64,000 nt of DNA, from the NCBI GenBank assembly GCA_963989385.1, contig OZ022505.1:56051737-56115736 (forward strand). Reading direction: 5' to 3'. The stretch comes from Ctena decussata (taxonomy: Eukaryota > Mollusca > Bivalvia > Lucinida > Lucinidae). The notes beneath the pieces were generated by a model. It saw nothing but the letters and a program-made list of their open reading frames with translations, ran no database searches and was not told where the DNA came from. Positions 11,530 to 25,000 of this stretch are shown here, piece after piece. The translations under genes were made by a program, and so were the position numbers. Numbering within the stretch: position 1 is the stretch's first letter; the number at the start of each line of letters is the position of its first letter.

Positions 11530-11995
11530 TATATAGGAGGCGTTGTGCACACAAGGTGTGTACTCAAAAGGTCTTCTGATGCTGAAAAATGACTAAGTTT
11601 GCAAGGCAAAAAAACGTGATATAAAATTATTTGACGATAACCCCTAAGGCACATGCACATCTACATACCATGAAAAAGAAGCCTGCAAAGTTTCAGAATG
11701 ATTCATGAAAAACTGTAGGAGGAGTTGCGCACACAAGATACTTACTGTTAAAGGGGGGGGGGGGGGCGAAACTACGGAAGCACAGAGCCACGGAAGTTCG
11801 GAACCACGGAAAGCCGAGTACTGTCCCTCGCTTTTCTTCGAAAAGGTGGGGGACAAAAAAGTTAATAATGGCAAGCATGTAGGCGCATTGAAAATGCACA
11901 TTTTACGGATTTTCTTGAAACTAAAAAGACAATGGAGGCACCAAAGAGCTCCAGGCCGCGTCCCATGTAAGATGAATGTGGATATAATAGCAGCT

Positions 11996-12242
11996 CAGGC
12001 CCCCAGGTTATAAAACTTTTTTCATGCTCAACTCAGCTGAGCATGAAATTTTACCTGCTAATAAATAGCAAATTACTGATAAATACAGGTGTTTACTTGC
12101 TCGGTTTAGCTGAGTATGTAATTTTCTCTGCTTATGAATATGAAAATGCCAACATTAGTTGGCATTTTCATATTTATCAGCAGAGAAAATTTCATGCTCA
12201 GCTTAGTTGAGCACGAAAAAAGTTTTATAATCTCGGGGCCTG
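11996..12242. mobile_element. Foldback MITE family A, copy 3
   Basis: The ends are caggcccccaggttataaaa and ttttataatctcggggcctg. Internal order is the same as in the 3736 copy. Confidence 0.88.
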
Positions 12243-12397
12243 GTGCTTTCCATATTTGCATCCCTTCTCAAGGAGAGTCAGCTCAGTTTTAAGAGAAAAA
12301 AATCTTTCTTTAGGTCTCTTTTTGAAAGAATTTCTGCGTCATGAGACGCAAACATAAGTCCCAAAGTTCTTTCCTCTTGTTAAAATGGTATATATAA

Positions 12398-13639
12398 TAC
12401 CCCCATTCCACTGGACGGCGCTTCCACTGCGCTCCGAAATTTTGGACAAAGCGCCATGAATCGTAGCAGAAGCGGCGGCAGCGCAGGAGAAGCTTCTAGG
12501 TCGCAGTAAAAGCGTATCAGAAGCGGCATGATCGCCAAGTCACGGCGCTTGTTTTGACTCTTCTCAAAATTTACGTAGCGGAAGCGCCGTGGACTCAAAG
12601 CGCAACGAAAGCGTAGTAAGAACGTAGCTCGAAATTCATGAGCGCAGCAGCAGCGGGAGCAACGCAGCACCAGCGCAGCGGGATCCTGCCGACAACGCCG
12701 TGAGATTCGTCTGCGACCCAGCTACGCTTCTGCTACGCTCTTTGCGTTCCCGTTGCGCTCTTGCCGCTTCCGCTGCGACATTATTATTTATGAATAGCGC
12801 AACCACGACGCTTCCGCTGCGCTCTTGGCGCTTTATCTGCATTTCCTCTGCTCTTAAGGCGATCTGGGCATGAAAACGCCGCGTTTCCACGACGTTTCAT
12901 AACTCGATTCTCACGTTTCATTCAAGGTGCAGGCTGCCCGGAGCAGGAGTTGGAATACCCCCTCCTGCGGTAAAGGCTGCGTGAAAATAGTCTCCAGACC
13001 AGGCCTGGGTGTGGATTTCGCCTTCTGCTTTTGACAGGGGGCCAGGCTCTTGCTCTCTAAACTGAGCCAGATAGGCCGCCCTTTAGAACGCCGAGCAGAG
13101 GCCCCAGTTGAGCCTGAACAGCAAGAAGAACAAGACGAGTTCTTCGAAGTCACTAGTTCATGATTGCCAGCTGGGCCATAGCCACTGGAATTGTTATATT
13201 ATCAATATTGTTTGAAGGCTGGTGGCTAACTTCTGCTGAACCCGATTCTCCGCCGATTTACATAGAAGCGGTAACAAAGCGCAACACAAGCGCAACACAA
13301 GCGCAGCATGAGCGCAGCTCCGGCGCTGAGATCGTAGCACAATCGCAAATGCATCGTAATAAGCGTAGCTCAAGCGTAGCTTGAAATCCTTTGCCGTAGT
13401 AGCAGCGTATTAGAAGCGCCCTCGAAGTCCGTTGAGCGTGGCTGAAGCGCAGCTAAGTCGCGGCAGCATCGTGACTAGCGTGGCGAAATCGTATTAGAAG
13501 CGTACTGGCAGCGTACTGGAAGCGCACAAGCTCCAAGTTTTGGCAAATGCCTACGCTTCTGCTGCGATTTCGAAAATTTTGGAGAAGCGCCATGATCGCC
13601 AAGAGCGCAGTCAAAGCGTCATCCAGTGGAATGGGGGTA
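12398..13639. mobile_element. GC-rich TIR element, nonautonomous
   Basis: Inverted ends TACCCCCATTCCACTGGA open and close a 1242-bp block, with TAA on both outer sides (12395-12397 and 13640-13642), a PIF/Harbinger-like 3-bp duplication. The interior is filled with short motifs of the type agcgcagc, gcgtagc and agaagcg in both orientations, unlike the AT-rich surroundings. No transposase seen. Confidence 0.82.
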
Positions 13640-15249
13640 TAAGGCATAGCAGTGTATCCACGCGCCGCAAAATCATGGCTGGTCAAAGAAGTGATGAGCT
13701 CAGGGAAGTGACTTAGGCTCACTTGGACCTCTTGTTCTATTAATTGATTTACGCGAATTTTTTTTAAATTCGTTTGTTCTTTAATTCATCTTGTCAATAC
13801 AATGAAATTAAAGTGTTTATATCAACACATAGCTTGTTAGCAAATAGTTCGTTTTTCATCATTATCGCATTATCTTCCAATAAAAAGAACGCGAGGAAAC
13901 AGTGTAAGCCCAGATCAGACGCCGCAAAACCTGGCGTCTGATCAGAGCATACACTTTTTGCACTAGATACGATAATTTACACAAAGAGTATAATCAATGC
14001 AATTGGTAATTAAACTAAAATTGTACAAATGAACGTGTCCAAATTGTGAGTTAGTAGTAATGGATTAAAAGTAATGAAAGGTGCCTTTTGGTATGCACGA
14101 GTATTAAAAAATGTTTTGGAGTGCTCTTTTGTATGAACTAACATTATTGAAATGAAAAGATTTTTGCTATAAGTCAAAATAAATCGGCCAAGCAAACAAT
14201 GAACACCAATAAAAACTTTTGTAAAAGGTCATATATAAAATTAAAATTACTATTGATTTGATTATAATGTCTTAGAGATATCTATAAAAGCAAAATTATA
14301 AACAAAATACTTTAACACTTCTCAAATATGTAAATTTTCTGACCGTTTCGAGTTAAAAGGGGCTAGGGGCATATGCAGGGTCATTATGATTTTCTAAAAA
14401 TTGTTTGTTTGCAAAATTGATACATTCTAAAGCAAAGGGACTGTACGGGGACACTGATGAATATCGATGTGCCATTATAATTATTTTTATGAACATGCGG
14501 ACAGAAAAAGGATGCCGATGGCTTGTGTATAGTTTCCTTTTTTCTTGATACACTGCGTTTTAAGAAGCAGTTTGCCTGGAGACGAACATAAACAAAACTG
14601 TCCTCAATTCCATTTTATATGTACTTTAACATGTACGATTTTTCCCATCTAATAAATTGGGGGTGCAGTTGTAAATTTGATCAGAATTGAATAATAACTG
14701 GTGTGAAGTCCACTATCTTTTTATGAATTTGTAAATAGCATTACAAATCAATACGATATTATATTCTAAGGATAATTGATATTGACCAGGTATAGCTTTC
14801 AAAATATTGACCTTTCTAATGCCTCTGCTTTTCATGTACTTTTTCCCTTAATTTACTGTTTAGAAGGCTATATCTAGATACAGTGACCTCTCTTGCGCGT
14901 GAGAGTGCCTTCGTAGGTTCATGCGTGCGTGTACTAGCGTTTGTGCGCGCGCGAGGTATTATATTATGCAGCTAATTATATTATATTTGACTAGCTGACG
15001 GCTGATACCGTGCGACCATGGCCGCTTTTTACTGCAGCACTAACATTATTGTTTTAAGTTGATTTGGACGCATTCTCAGGTCAGGCTGGGTAACAGAGAC
15101 CTCTTTTAGCTAACTATGACTGTATGTTCTAGAAATATTTTTATGCTGAAAAACGTTTTATTTTTCAAGAATCTGAATAGTTCGATTGATGCTGCTCATA
15201 TTTGGAATACCAGTCCATGTCTGCATATTTGAGTATTTTAACGGTTTGA
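13640..15249. other. AT-rich spacer, no gene seen
   Basis: Only a short perfect-arm hairpin at 13911-13947 (cagatcagacgcc ... ggcgtctgatcag) and a GT/GC-alternating stretch near 14920-14955 stand out. This lies upstream of the TMEM45 coding exon and may contain its promoter or 5' UTR exon, neither of which I can place. Confidence 0.4.
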
Positions 15250-15391
15250 CAGAGCTACAGATAAGAAGATATAACAGGGATAATACGGAGATATTTTCTT
15301 TTATTTCTCAACGAAAACATACGTATGTTTTCCTGGAAAAAAAAGAAAAATTATCCCTAAATTCTCCGTTACCTCTTCTTATCTGCAGAAC
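15250..15391. mobile_element. Foldback family F, short copy
   Basis: The ends cagagctacagataagaag and cttcttatctgcag are inverted, with inner arms tatttctcaacgaaaacata/tatgttttcctgg. Confidence 0.7.
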
Positions 15392-15934
15392 TAGTTTAAT
15401 TTGTCCAACCAAAAAGCCCGCTTAGTGCCTTAGCTAGTCACAGGATGCCATTTACAGGTACACTTAGTCGAACTGTACAACTCTTTCGCATAGCCAGTCG
15501 TCTGTGTGTATGGAATTTTCCAACATTTAATTCTAAAACGTCATTTTGTATATACATTTATGATTTTCAGACTCGACAAAAAGCTAGCCGAAAGTCCATT
15601 AGACCATTGTATTTTTCCCTATGAAAAATTTATCCAACAACCCACGCTGTACAAGAGACTAACTTTCTAAATATATATAAAAGTAGAATTTGACTTTAGT
15701 TGCATAAAACGCAATATTTAAATGCACTTTTTAAAGGAATGTCTAGAATTTAGTAATCGCCTTTTTTTATATATTCAAAAGTGTTGATGCCAAAGACGAT
15801 TATTTTTTTTCTTCTTTTTTTTTTATTTATGCTCGTATGCTGAATGAATATAATCGATGCAATACAAACATAACTATCTTTTTTTTTCAATAATCCTTTT
15901 TATAGATTTTTTTTCTTTCTTTCAGACTAAAATT

Positions 15935-16027
15935 ATGGGCTCGTGGATTGGGCATGCAGATGAGGCAATTTTCTTTCTATGCATATCTCTTTGGTGGTGC
16001 TACAAAATATTCACCAACTACATTTCG
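15935..16027 (+). CDS. TMEM45: TMEM45-like, coding exon 1
   Basis: Encodes residues 1-31, including the first membrane span. The exon itself starts at 15926 after a polypyrimidine tract and cag; the first ATG is nine bases in. The donor is gttagt at 16028, phase 0. Confidence 0.88.
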
Positions 16028-19000
16028 GTTAGTAGTAGATCCAATTTAATAATAACAATATGCCAAGACTTCTACTACCGTATTAATCAGAATCAACGCC
16101 CCTGTCTTAATAAACACCCCCTGCATCTTTTACTGAAATAATGCTATACTGAATTGATAACCTCCAAGTTTTCCATCAGTTTTACAAAGAGTAGCAGCAA
16201 GAAATGGGCTCCTCTAGGAGCAAATTCTTCACTTGAGGAGCTGACCCCTTTTGAGAATCAAAACAATGGAAAAATAGCAGAACTGCTTCATCTGGAGGTA
16301 TATCCATTCACCATCATGATGTTTATTCTAAGAATTTTGGCAATGGCTGATCTGCTACTCTTTAGGCTCTATTATGAAATAACACCCCTTTCGTTAAGTG
16401 CAATGCCCCCGTTGCGTTAAATAGGATTAATACGATATTTTCAATTATAGGTCTTTAAAGACACATTTTGGATTGCATTACACCCTAATGACCGTTTGTT
16501 GGAATATGGAGGGATGAGATAAGGAAGCAGCAGGGGTCCTAAAGAGACCTTTTATTTCATACAGGTAGAGGCTACAGTGAAGGGATTTTATGACACTCAT
16601 AATCACTTAGATAAGAAAATCCTTGGATGTTGGGAACTGGGAAAGAATATGTTTATTGGAGGTGATTATGAGTGCCACCACTCTCATATAGGTTGAAAAA
16701 TGTGTCTTTCAGGTTTAAAGGAGCCCCTGTAGATCAGTAGGTTAAGCGCTGGCCTGCTGATCTACCGGTCCCGGGTTCGAGCCCCGCTGAAGGCGGGAAT
16801 CTTTTCAATCGTAAACGGGGCTCGATTACACACAGCCTTTCATTATAGCCCTGATATGACTGAAATACTGTTCAAAAGGGACGAAAAAGCGCAAGTCATT
16901 CATCCACCCATCTTTAACGGTTAAGTGTCTCTGGTGCATGCACGAACTGGCATAAATCGGCTAATGGCTGGCGTTAAACGAATCTGTTCGCCAGTCTGGG
17001 GTTTTATGGATTTCCATCAGGTATATTTGTAATGGTTAACCATGCAATTTAAATGAACTGACATGATGGCTTACCATAACATAATTACTGAAATTGTTAC
17101 CAATAGATGTCACTACATGGCCGAAGGATGAAATGTGATGGAAAGGCATAACGTTGGTTTCTTCTGGTGTTATGGCTGACCGTAACAAAATCAAAAACCC
17201 TCAAGTACTTGTCAACTGAGTAACTGGTGCAAAACCTTGAGTAACTCATATAATTAACATCTGTTGCGAAAATGCAAGCATTGTAGACGATTTTGATCGT
17301 AACCGTTAGGAAAAATAGAAAGTAAACATGTATTTTTCTTGGAAATAAAACATGCCAAATACACAACAACGTTTACCTAATTTTGACCATAATTCTGCAG
17401 AAATAGTCAAAATACAGACTGTTTATACTGAGAATAGTTAAGGGCTGGACCAAATATCAATTTTCAGTGTAGGCAGGTCATACTGAACACTGCCAGTGGG
17501 TTAAATTGCAATTTCAGTGAGTTGGACTGAAAACTGTATGAGTTGTGGCTGACCATCACAAACGTGCGTGATGAAAAACCGTAAGTCCCAAGACTGTTCG
17601 CAGTGCATTAAGGCATCATGTGGAAAGAAACAGCAAACGAGAAACGTGGCAATTTAAAAATGATTTATGTTCGTTTTTGTATATGAATTATGTTCAAATG
17701 CAGAATGAATAGAAATAACTTGTATTTCAAAATGATACGAATAATCGAATTGTATACATGTTTTATATAGCTTTACAAGGTAAGTCTCTAGGACTGTGCA
17801 CGGGAAAGAGGTGCGATGGGCCTAAATGCACCCCTTTTTGGACAAAAAAAAAAAGGAAAAAAAAAGAAAACTATATAAAGTCGCACCTGTCTTGAAATTT
17901 TGGTTAAGGTAAATACGTATACTTTCAGTGGAACAAGCTCTGGCATTTGCATTTTTGCCCCACCCCCTTCTCACTTCTCAGTTGGGGTCAGCTCTTAAAG
18001 GAAATAATTTTCACGACTTCATTTTCCAGGGAAGCAGAAAGGAAGTCACAAAAGTTGTCTCCCTTTTAAAAGCGGCAGAAAAGGTGCACCTTAAGCGTCA
18101 AGGATAAAGGGTCCTGTTTATTGAACTTAGCAACTAATTGCCATACACTCATACCGTAGAGACCCTCAGTACAGCGACAGTCATCAAGGGACAAACTATG
18201 TAGACCCTCAAAGAGCAGTCTGATCAGGGTCTGCATAGTTCTTTGAGCAGTCTGATCAGGGTCTGCATAGTTTTTCATTCAACCCGCACATCAATGATGA
18301 TACCAATGAACATGAGTAAAAACAATTATTTAATTGTAGAAAAATGACAGTATATAGATAAGATGTCCTGACATGTTTGGGATTAACGATAGTTTATTTT
18401 CATTTAATGGTGTCGAAATGAAATGAACACAAAAAACCTTCTAGCATTATCGAACATTTTAAATATAAAAATGTCGCTCTTAATCAACGGAAAAAAAGGA
18501 TTGAAACGGAAATTTGAAAGTATACCTGCTAATAGCTTTTAATGTGTTTAAGGTGACAAGAGAACGTTTGTTGTTGACTTTTTTTAAACTATGTAGCCCT
18601 GATCAGATTGCCATACCACCTGAAAAGTATTATATACAAAAACTCAATGTGCTCTAATAATCTAGGATATCAATTCAGGCTCCGGGCTTATAAAACTTGA
18701 GTACATTCTCAAACTCAAAATAAAGCACACTGATTGAGCATGTGCTCGGAAGCAGCCAATCGGTGTGCTTTATTTTGAGTTTGAGATTATTCTCAAGTTT
18801 TATAACCTCGAACCCTGATGTTTCATTATTTTGTGTTTTTACGGTACAAGCGCATTAATCCATTGATGCCGAATTGACTCTTCGGGTAGGCCCATTTCCG
18901 AAAATTCCAAGCAGGAATCTGATTTGACATCAAATGCATCTAGATTTTTTCTTGTGTTATTCCTGAATTTTAGTCAATGATCCCCAACATTCTGCAATGT

Positions 19001-22000
19001 AGTATATGGCTTTTCTTACATTCTTCTATGGAGCCTTCATTATTCATAAAAAAAATCTATTCAGTCTGAAGTGCGTGGTGCGGAGTATGAACTGCGAACT
19101 ATGAAGTAAGAACTTAAAGATGCCAGTTCCTGTGTAATATAATATTTTACGAAACTATGAAATATGAACTGTGAAGTCAGGTATTAACTGCATGTATTAA
19201 GTATGAAGTCACTATCGGTCTTCCGTAGATTTAGAATGTGATTGCACTGCCCGTTGATGTCGGTCGACAGGAAAAGTGGCAGTGGACATTTTTTTCTTTT
19301 TGTTTAGCCACGATGACCAGGTCGTTTGGGAACTAGGGACTCTTTTTCGTTTTGTAACAGCCCTTGTATATGTTCTGCGCAAATTAAGAATCGGTACAAT
19401 TCCGGAATTGTCCTGCGCAAAGTAGGAATTCTCACTTTGTGTTAAAATTCCGGAATTGTACCGGTACAATTCTAGAATTGCGCAAGGGATTTGGTGGTTT
19501 ATATCGAACAGGTAAATATTTCTGGGCAAAACTGGAAGTAACAGGGTAATGGTTTTGAAATGAGGAATCTGTATTTTTGACAAAATTACGGCCTTATTAA
19601 ACTTAGCGGTTTTTCGGGAATGATATATGATTTCAAATTCTGATATCTTTTTCCAGTGTTTCAGTAGTTGATTTGAAACTTGTACATATGTTGCAGAAAT
19701 ATGTAGATGTGCCTTTTGAAGAGGAAAATATTACTTTGTCAAAATTACGATTTTTTTCAAACTCAGAAATTTATAGGTATGGTTAAATGGCCGTATCAAA
19801 CAAATAAATGCAAACATATATTTGTTAAACGTACTAACATCTAATTATTCTCACTTTGTCCCGATTCTCACTTTGCGCAGAGACAATTCCGGAATTGTCT
19901 TGCGCAAGGTAAGAATTCCCACTTTGCGCAACAAAGTGAGAATTCCTACTTTGCGCAGGACAATTCCGGAATTGTACCGATTCCTACTTTGCGCAGAACA
20001 TATGTTCATATACATAGTCTACCAGGGGTGGTTTGATTATTTTTACCTAGAGCATGATCATAGTCATGATGATGTGCTGCGTACAAGAATGACAACTCTT
20101 GCTTTTGCTTTCATACTTTTGGAGTTATCATTCTTAGTTTGTAAATTTTAGCCCAAGACTATTGGACCTTTTGTTATATTTTCTTTATGTCGAACAGGTC
20201 ATATAAAGTTGTTTAGGGTGCATGAGCACACCGTTATATAATTTTTCTATCATTTTTTACAAAGGGGAAAACTGCCTGCCTCTTAAACTAAGATGTACTC
20301 TTACATTAAAATAAATTTGCTCCTACAAGAGCAAATTCCATTATTTCAGGGTTTGCTCTATTGAAACAAGTAGCCCAAAGGGCAACAATTGCTCACCTGA
20401 GAGACATTGTAAACCTATAAGGATATTTAAGATGCTCAAGGGCAGCTAACTCCACAGTCAGTGGTCCAATCAGGCTGAAAATTAAACTCATCCAAAACAT
20501 TATGTATGCCCTCATTTAATATATGCAAGTTTAAAAAGTATCCGATCAAGAGCACAATAGACAGAGCTGTCAAGGGCAGCTAACTTCGTAGTGGTTGGCC
20601 TGATCTGGCCAAAATTTGAACTTGTTTAAGATATTATGCATTTCCTCATTACCTGCAAGTTTGAAAAGGATCGGATCAGTAGAAACCAAGAAAAAGTGGC
20701 GACATTGATTTTTTGGATGCTCAGGGCAGGTACTCCATAGTCAGTGGTGGGATCTAGTCGAAATGCTAACTAATCCAAGCTTTTATGCATATCCTCATTA
20801 CCTGCAAGTATGAGAGGATCCGATGAAAAATGAAAATGTGATGACGTTGTTTTCTCCAAAATAAGACTATGGGATTTTTTTTCAAAAGCTCAAGGGCAGC
20901 TAACTCCGTAGTCTGTGCTCGAATCCGGCCAAATTTCGAACTCATCCAAGCTCTTATGTATGTCATCATTACCTGCAAGTATGATAAGGATCTAATCAAA
21001 AACCTTGATTGCAGCACCCTGAAAGTCAAACTTGCTCGAGATATTGTCATGCCCTACATTTGTGTGAATTTATTTTAAAATCCGTTGAGAAATGTAGGTG
21101 CTAGAGCGATGACAATGTTTTTCTAAAAATAGCCACAGTGACCTTGACCTTGGGCACAGCATCCTGAAAGTCGAACTTGCTTGAGATATTGTCATGCCCT
21201 ACACTTGTGTCAAGCTATTTTCAAAATCCGTGGAGAAATGAACGTGCTAGGGCGATGACAAAGTTTTTCTAAAAATAGCCACAGTGACCTTGACCTTAAG
21301 TACAGCACCCTGAAAGACGAACTTGCTTGAAATATTGTCATGCCCTACATTTGTGTGAATTTATTTTAAAATCCATTGGGAAATGTAGGTGCTAGAGCGC
21401 TGACAAAGTTTTTCTAAAAATAGCCACAGTGACCTTGACCTTGGGCGCAGCACCCTGGAAGTCAAACTTGTTTGAGATATTGTCATGCCCTACATTTGTG
21501 TGAAGTTGATTTAAAATCCGATGAGAAATGTAGGCGCTAGAGCGATGACCAAGTTTTTCTAAAAATAGCCACAGTGACCTTGACCTTAGGTGCAGCACCT
21601 TGAAAGTCAAAGTTCCTCGAGATATTGTCATGCCCTACATTTGTGTGAAGTTATTTTAAAATCTGCTGAGAAATGTAGGTGCTAAAGCGCTGACAAAGTT
21701 TTTCTATAAATAGCCACAGTGACCTTGACCTTGGGCCCAGCATTCTGAAAGTCAAACTTGCTCGAAATATTGTCATGCCCTACATTTATGTGAAGTTATT
21801 TTAAAATCTGCTGAGAAATGTAGGTGCTAGAGCGCTGACAAAGTTTTTCTATAAATAGCCACAGTGACCTTGACCTTGGGCTCAGCATCCTGAAAGTCGA
21901 ACTTGCTCGAGATATTGTCAGCCCTACATTTGTGAGAAGTTATTTTAAAATCTGTTGAGAAATGTAGGCAATAGAGCGATGACAAAATTTTCTAAAAATA

Positions 22001-25000
22001 TGTGATGACGTTGTTTTCTCCATTATAACACCATGGGATTTTTTTCAAACGCTCAAGGGCAGCTAACTCCGTAGTCTGTTCTCGAATCCAGCCAAATTTC
22101 GAACTCATCCAAGCTCTTATGTATGTCATCATTACCTGCAAGTATGATAAGGATCTAAGCAAAAACAATTGAGAAAACGTGATGACGCCATTTTCCCCAT
22201 TATAACCCTATGGGATTTTTTTCAAACGCTCAAGGGCAGCTAACTCCGTAGTCTGTGCTCGAATCCGGCCAAATTTCGAACTCATCCAAGCTCTTGTGTA
22301 TGTCATCATTACCTGCAAGTATGATACGGATCTAATCAAAAACAGTCGAGAAAACGTGATGACGCCATTTTCCCCATTATAACCCTATGGGGGCTATCTG
22401 TTGCCATGGAAACCAGAGTTCTGAGCTGATCGGCACCAAAACCTAATGCAGCCTTTCCCCCACCCAAATGATTCTTCAGATAAAATTTGATTGCGATCGG
22501 CTTACTGGTCTCTGAGATATTTATGTTTGAAAGTGTTGACGCACCCACCCACCCACGCACGCACGCACGCACGGACGACGGCTCGACTCTCATCCTATAA
22601 GCTCACCTCTGAGCCTTCGGCTCAGGTGAGCTAAAAAAGCAGGCAAAAGGAAATGGTAGAGTTATTTCCCTTGAAACTAATAATAATAACTGACGTCGTC
22701 CCTTGAAGTCAGTTTTGAACAACTGGGTCCAGATGTCCAGATGTAAACTGTACATCATAATACACCTTTTTTGCAGAAAAAAATCTGAAGAGCTTTTACA
22801 GTGCAAAAGTTCCTCTCACTTTTTCAGCAAAAATATTGGCACACTTGATTTTATATGTGTAGTAGACAACTTAACGAATCCTCACGACTTCGTTAAGCTC
22901 ACGTGTTGTCCTTTGAACAACCGGTCCCAGATGGTTAAGAGTCGTAATATATAGGGTAATCGCAGTAGAATGTGGAGAATACTGACCCCAAAACTAAATC
23001 TATTCATGTTATGGTGTCAAAATGAAATGAGCATAAAGGACTTGAATGCAGTATCGAATATTTTTATTCAAATAATTTCATGAGAAAAATCCGTGTGTAT
23101 TCATTCAAAAGTGCTTTTTCAGTGTCACTTAATAAATACATTGAATCATAAGTGAAAGGAAAAGAAAGCGAAAAAGTAAGAACGAAAAAGAAAGAAAATC
23201 TCATTTGGTGTTCAACAGACCGTTCTTCAATTATGTAGACCCAGGTAAGATAAAAAAAAAAAAAAGAAAATCAACGAAAAAAGAAAAACAAGAAAAAAAA
23301 AACTATACAAATCAATATGGTCTACTTTCAGGGTATCAGCTCAAATGTCCTCGTATTATTACAAGGCTGGTTAAGCGCGTGTGTCCGTTAATGCCAAGCA
23401 GACTGTCCGGGCAAGTCCTTTTTCATGACAGAGAGTGTCTGATTTAATTTTAATCACATATATTTTTTCTTCTTTAATGCAAAATTTGTAAACACTGATC
23501 AGTTGCCGCGACAGCAGCGTCTGATCAAGTCACACTGTTTTCCAATGCCCATTTAACTCTTTCGGCGCCAAATTTCTCAGACGACAAATTTTCGTCTGCT
23601 CAAATCATCAGACGACAGATTTGTAATTGGAAATCTTAACAATCTAAAGACATTTTTCATAAAATCAGGCTTTTTAAGTTCATATTTGAATGGCAAACAG
23701 TGTAGATCCTGATCAGACGGCTCTTTTAAGAGCCGGCTGATCTGGATATACGCTGTTTGCAAAGTCGCATTTTTGGCGCCGAAAGAGTTAAACGGAGGCC
23801 ATGATAACTGGATCGGAGGTAAATTTGAGCTGATTCAGATTATGATTATTTCTTTAAACTGAAAATTGGCAAAATCAACAATGTGGCTCGTGTGGCCAGC
23901 GATGTCTAAGATCAGGCTCGGCATCGGTTCAGTCTGATCAGATTCTTTGCTGTTTACTTTAATAGTAGTCAAGGGTATAAACTACCTCCATGCCGACAGA
24001 GAAGAAACTGATCATGCTGATCTGAGTCTTCGCTGGGCACACATGCCACTTTGTTTGTTTTGTCGTGTCGCGCGGCTCAAATGTCAACTTGTTACATGTA
24101 CAAGGGTAGTTAGTTTTTGTTGTGTCATTATGACAAGTGCATTCGACCCTTTCATCCCTCAAACCCAATCTAAACTACACAGAAAATAACAAAAATACAA
24201 TGAATTTTTCAGTTACTTCAGTATGGTTGTACATGTATTTGTGATTTGGGGATGCAAATAGTCTTAATGACTAGCCCTTGACAATCTTTTGTCCTATTAA
24301 TTTATTTCTAGGTCGGGGGTGAAGTTGACAGATACCAACCAAGATGTTCATACCCAGCAACGTTGTTCAGAAGGAAAGTTCCAGTAGAGATTTTGATGAA
24401 GACTATTTTTCCCATTTGTGGTAAGGGGGCATATTTCCATTGCAGATAAATTTGAAAAGTAAATGTTTCTCAAAGGAATATTTAATCAGGAAAGGAAATT
24501 GCAACAGAAGCTTTCAAAGGGAGACAATTTAGTCAACGAATAAATACTTTACACAGGGAGGACATATGAAATAGCATCCACATTTTTACAAAGGGGAACA
24601 ACTGTTGTCGCTTCTCTGGAGGAAGAGCTCTGTCAAAATGGGATCTACTCTTAAAGGGAGGAATATGCTCCCTAGATTTGAAATTATCTAAAAGGGTGGC
24701 AAATTAAGGAACAAATGACTCCTTTGGCGAATTATTTATTTTTGCTGCTTATACACTCGGCTGCTTCCTTTAAGGCATTTAAAGGGAGACTATTTAATCA
24801 GGAACCCCAAGATCTTGCAAAGGGATGCAATGAAGAAGTAAATATTTTGTAATGGATTGAAACTACATTGTCTGCTTTGCAGAATATTAACTTGCCTTCC
24901 TTACATTGGTTGTCATATAGTGACGGCTTCTTGTTTCATTCAGCTACGAGGGCAATCTCTTCTTTTTCTATGTAATTAACTTCCAGCATGATACATTTAA

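Larger units (their letters stand above)
8205..11766 (+). repeat. Repeat block R2 with nested insertions
   Basis: The motif ctgcaaagtttcagaatgat followed by tcatgaaaa(g/a)ctgtaggagg recurs at 8205, 8389, 9925 and 11686, with ggtcttctg...gctgaaaaatgact after it. It is a tandem-like repeat. The copy starting at 9925 is split by the Tc1-like element and resumes at 11530. Confidence 0.6.

Noticed and set aside
12380..13153. Several Arg/Ser/Ala-rich frames
   Set aside because: They follow the gcgcagc motif repetition of a GC-rich MITE-like element and have no domain or splice support.
18066..18278. Frame containing the word DPDQTA
   Set aside because: This word is the usual chance translation of the tctgatcagggtct module found in MITEs.
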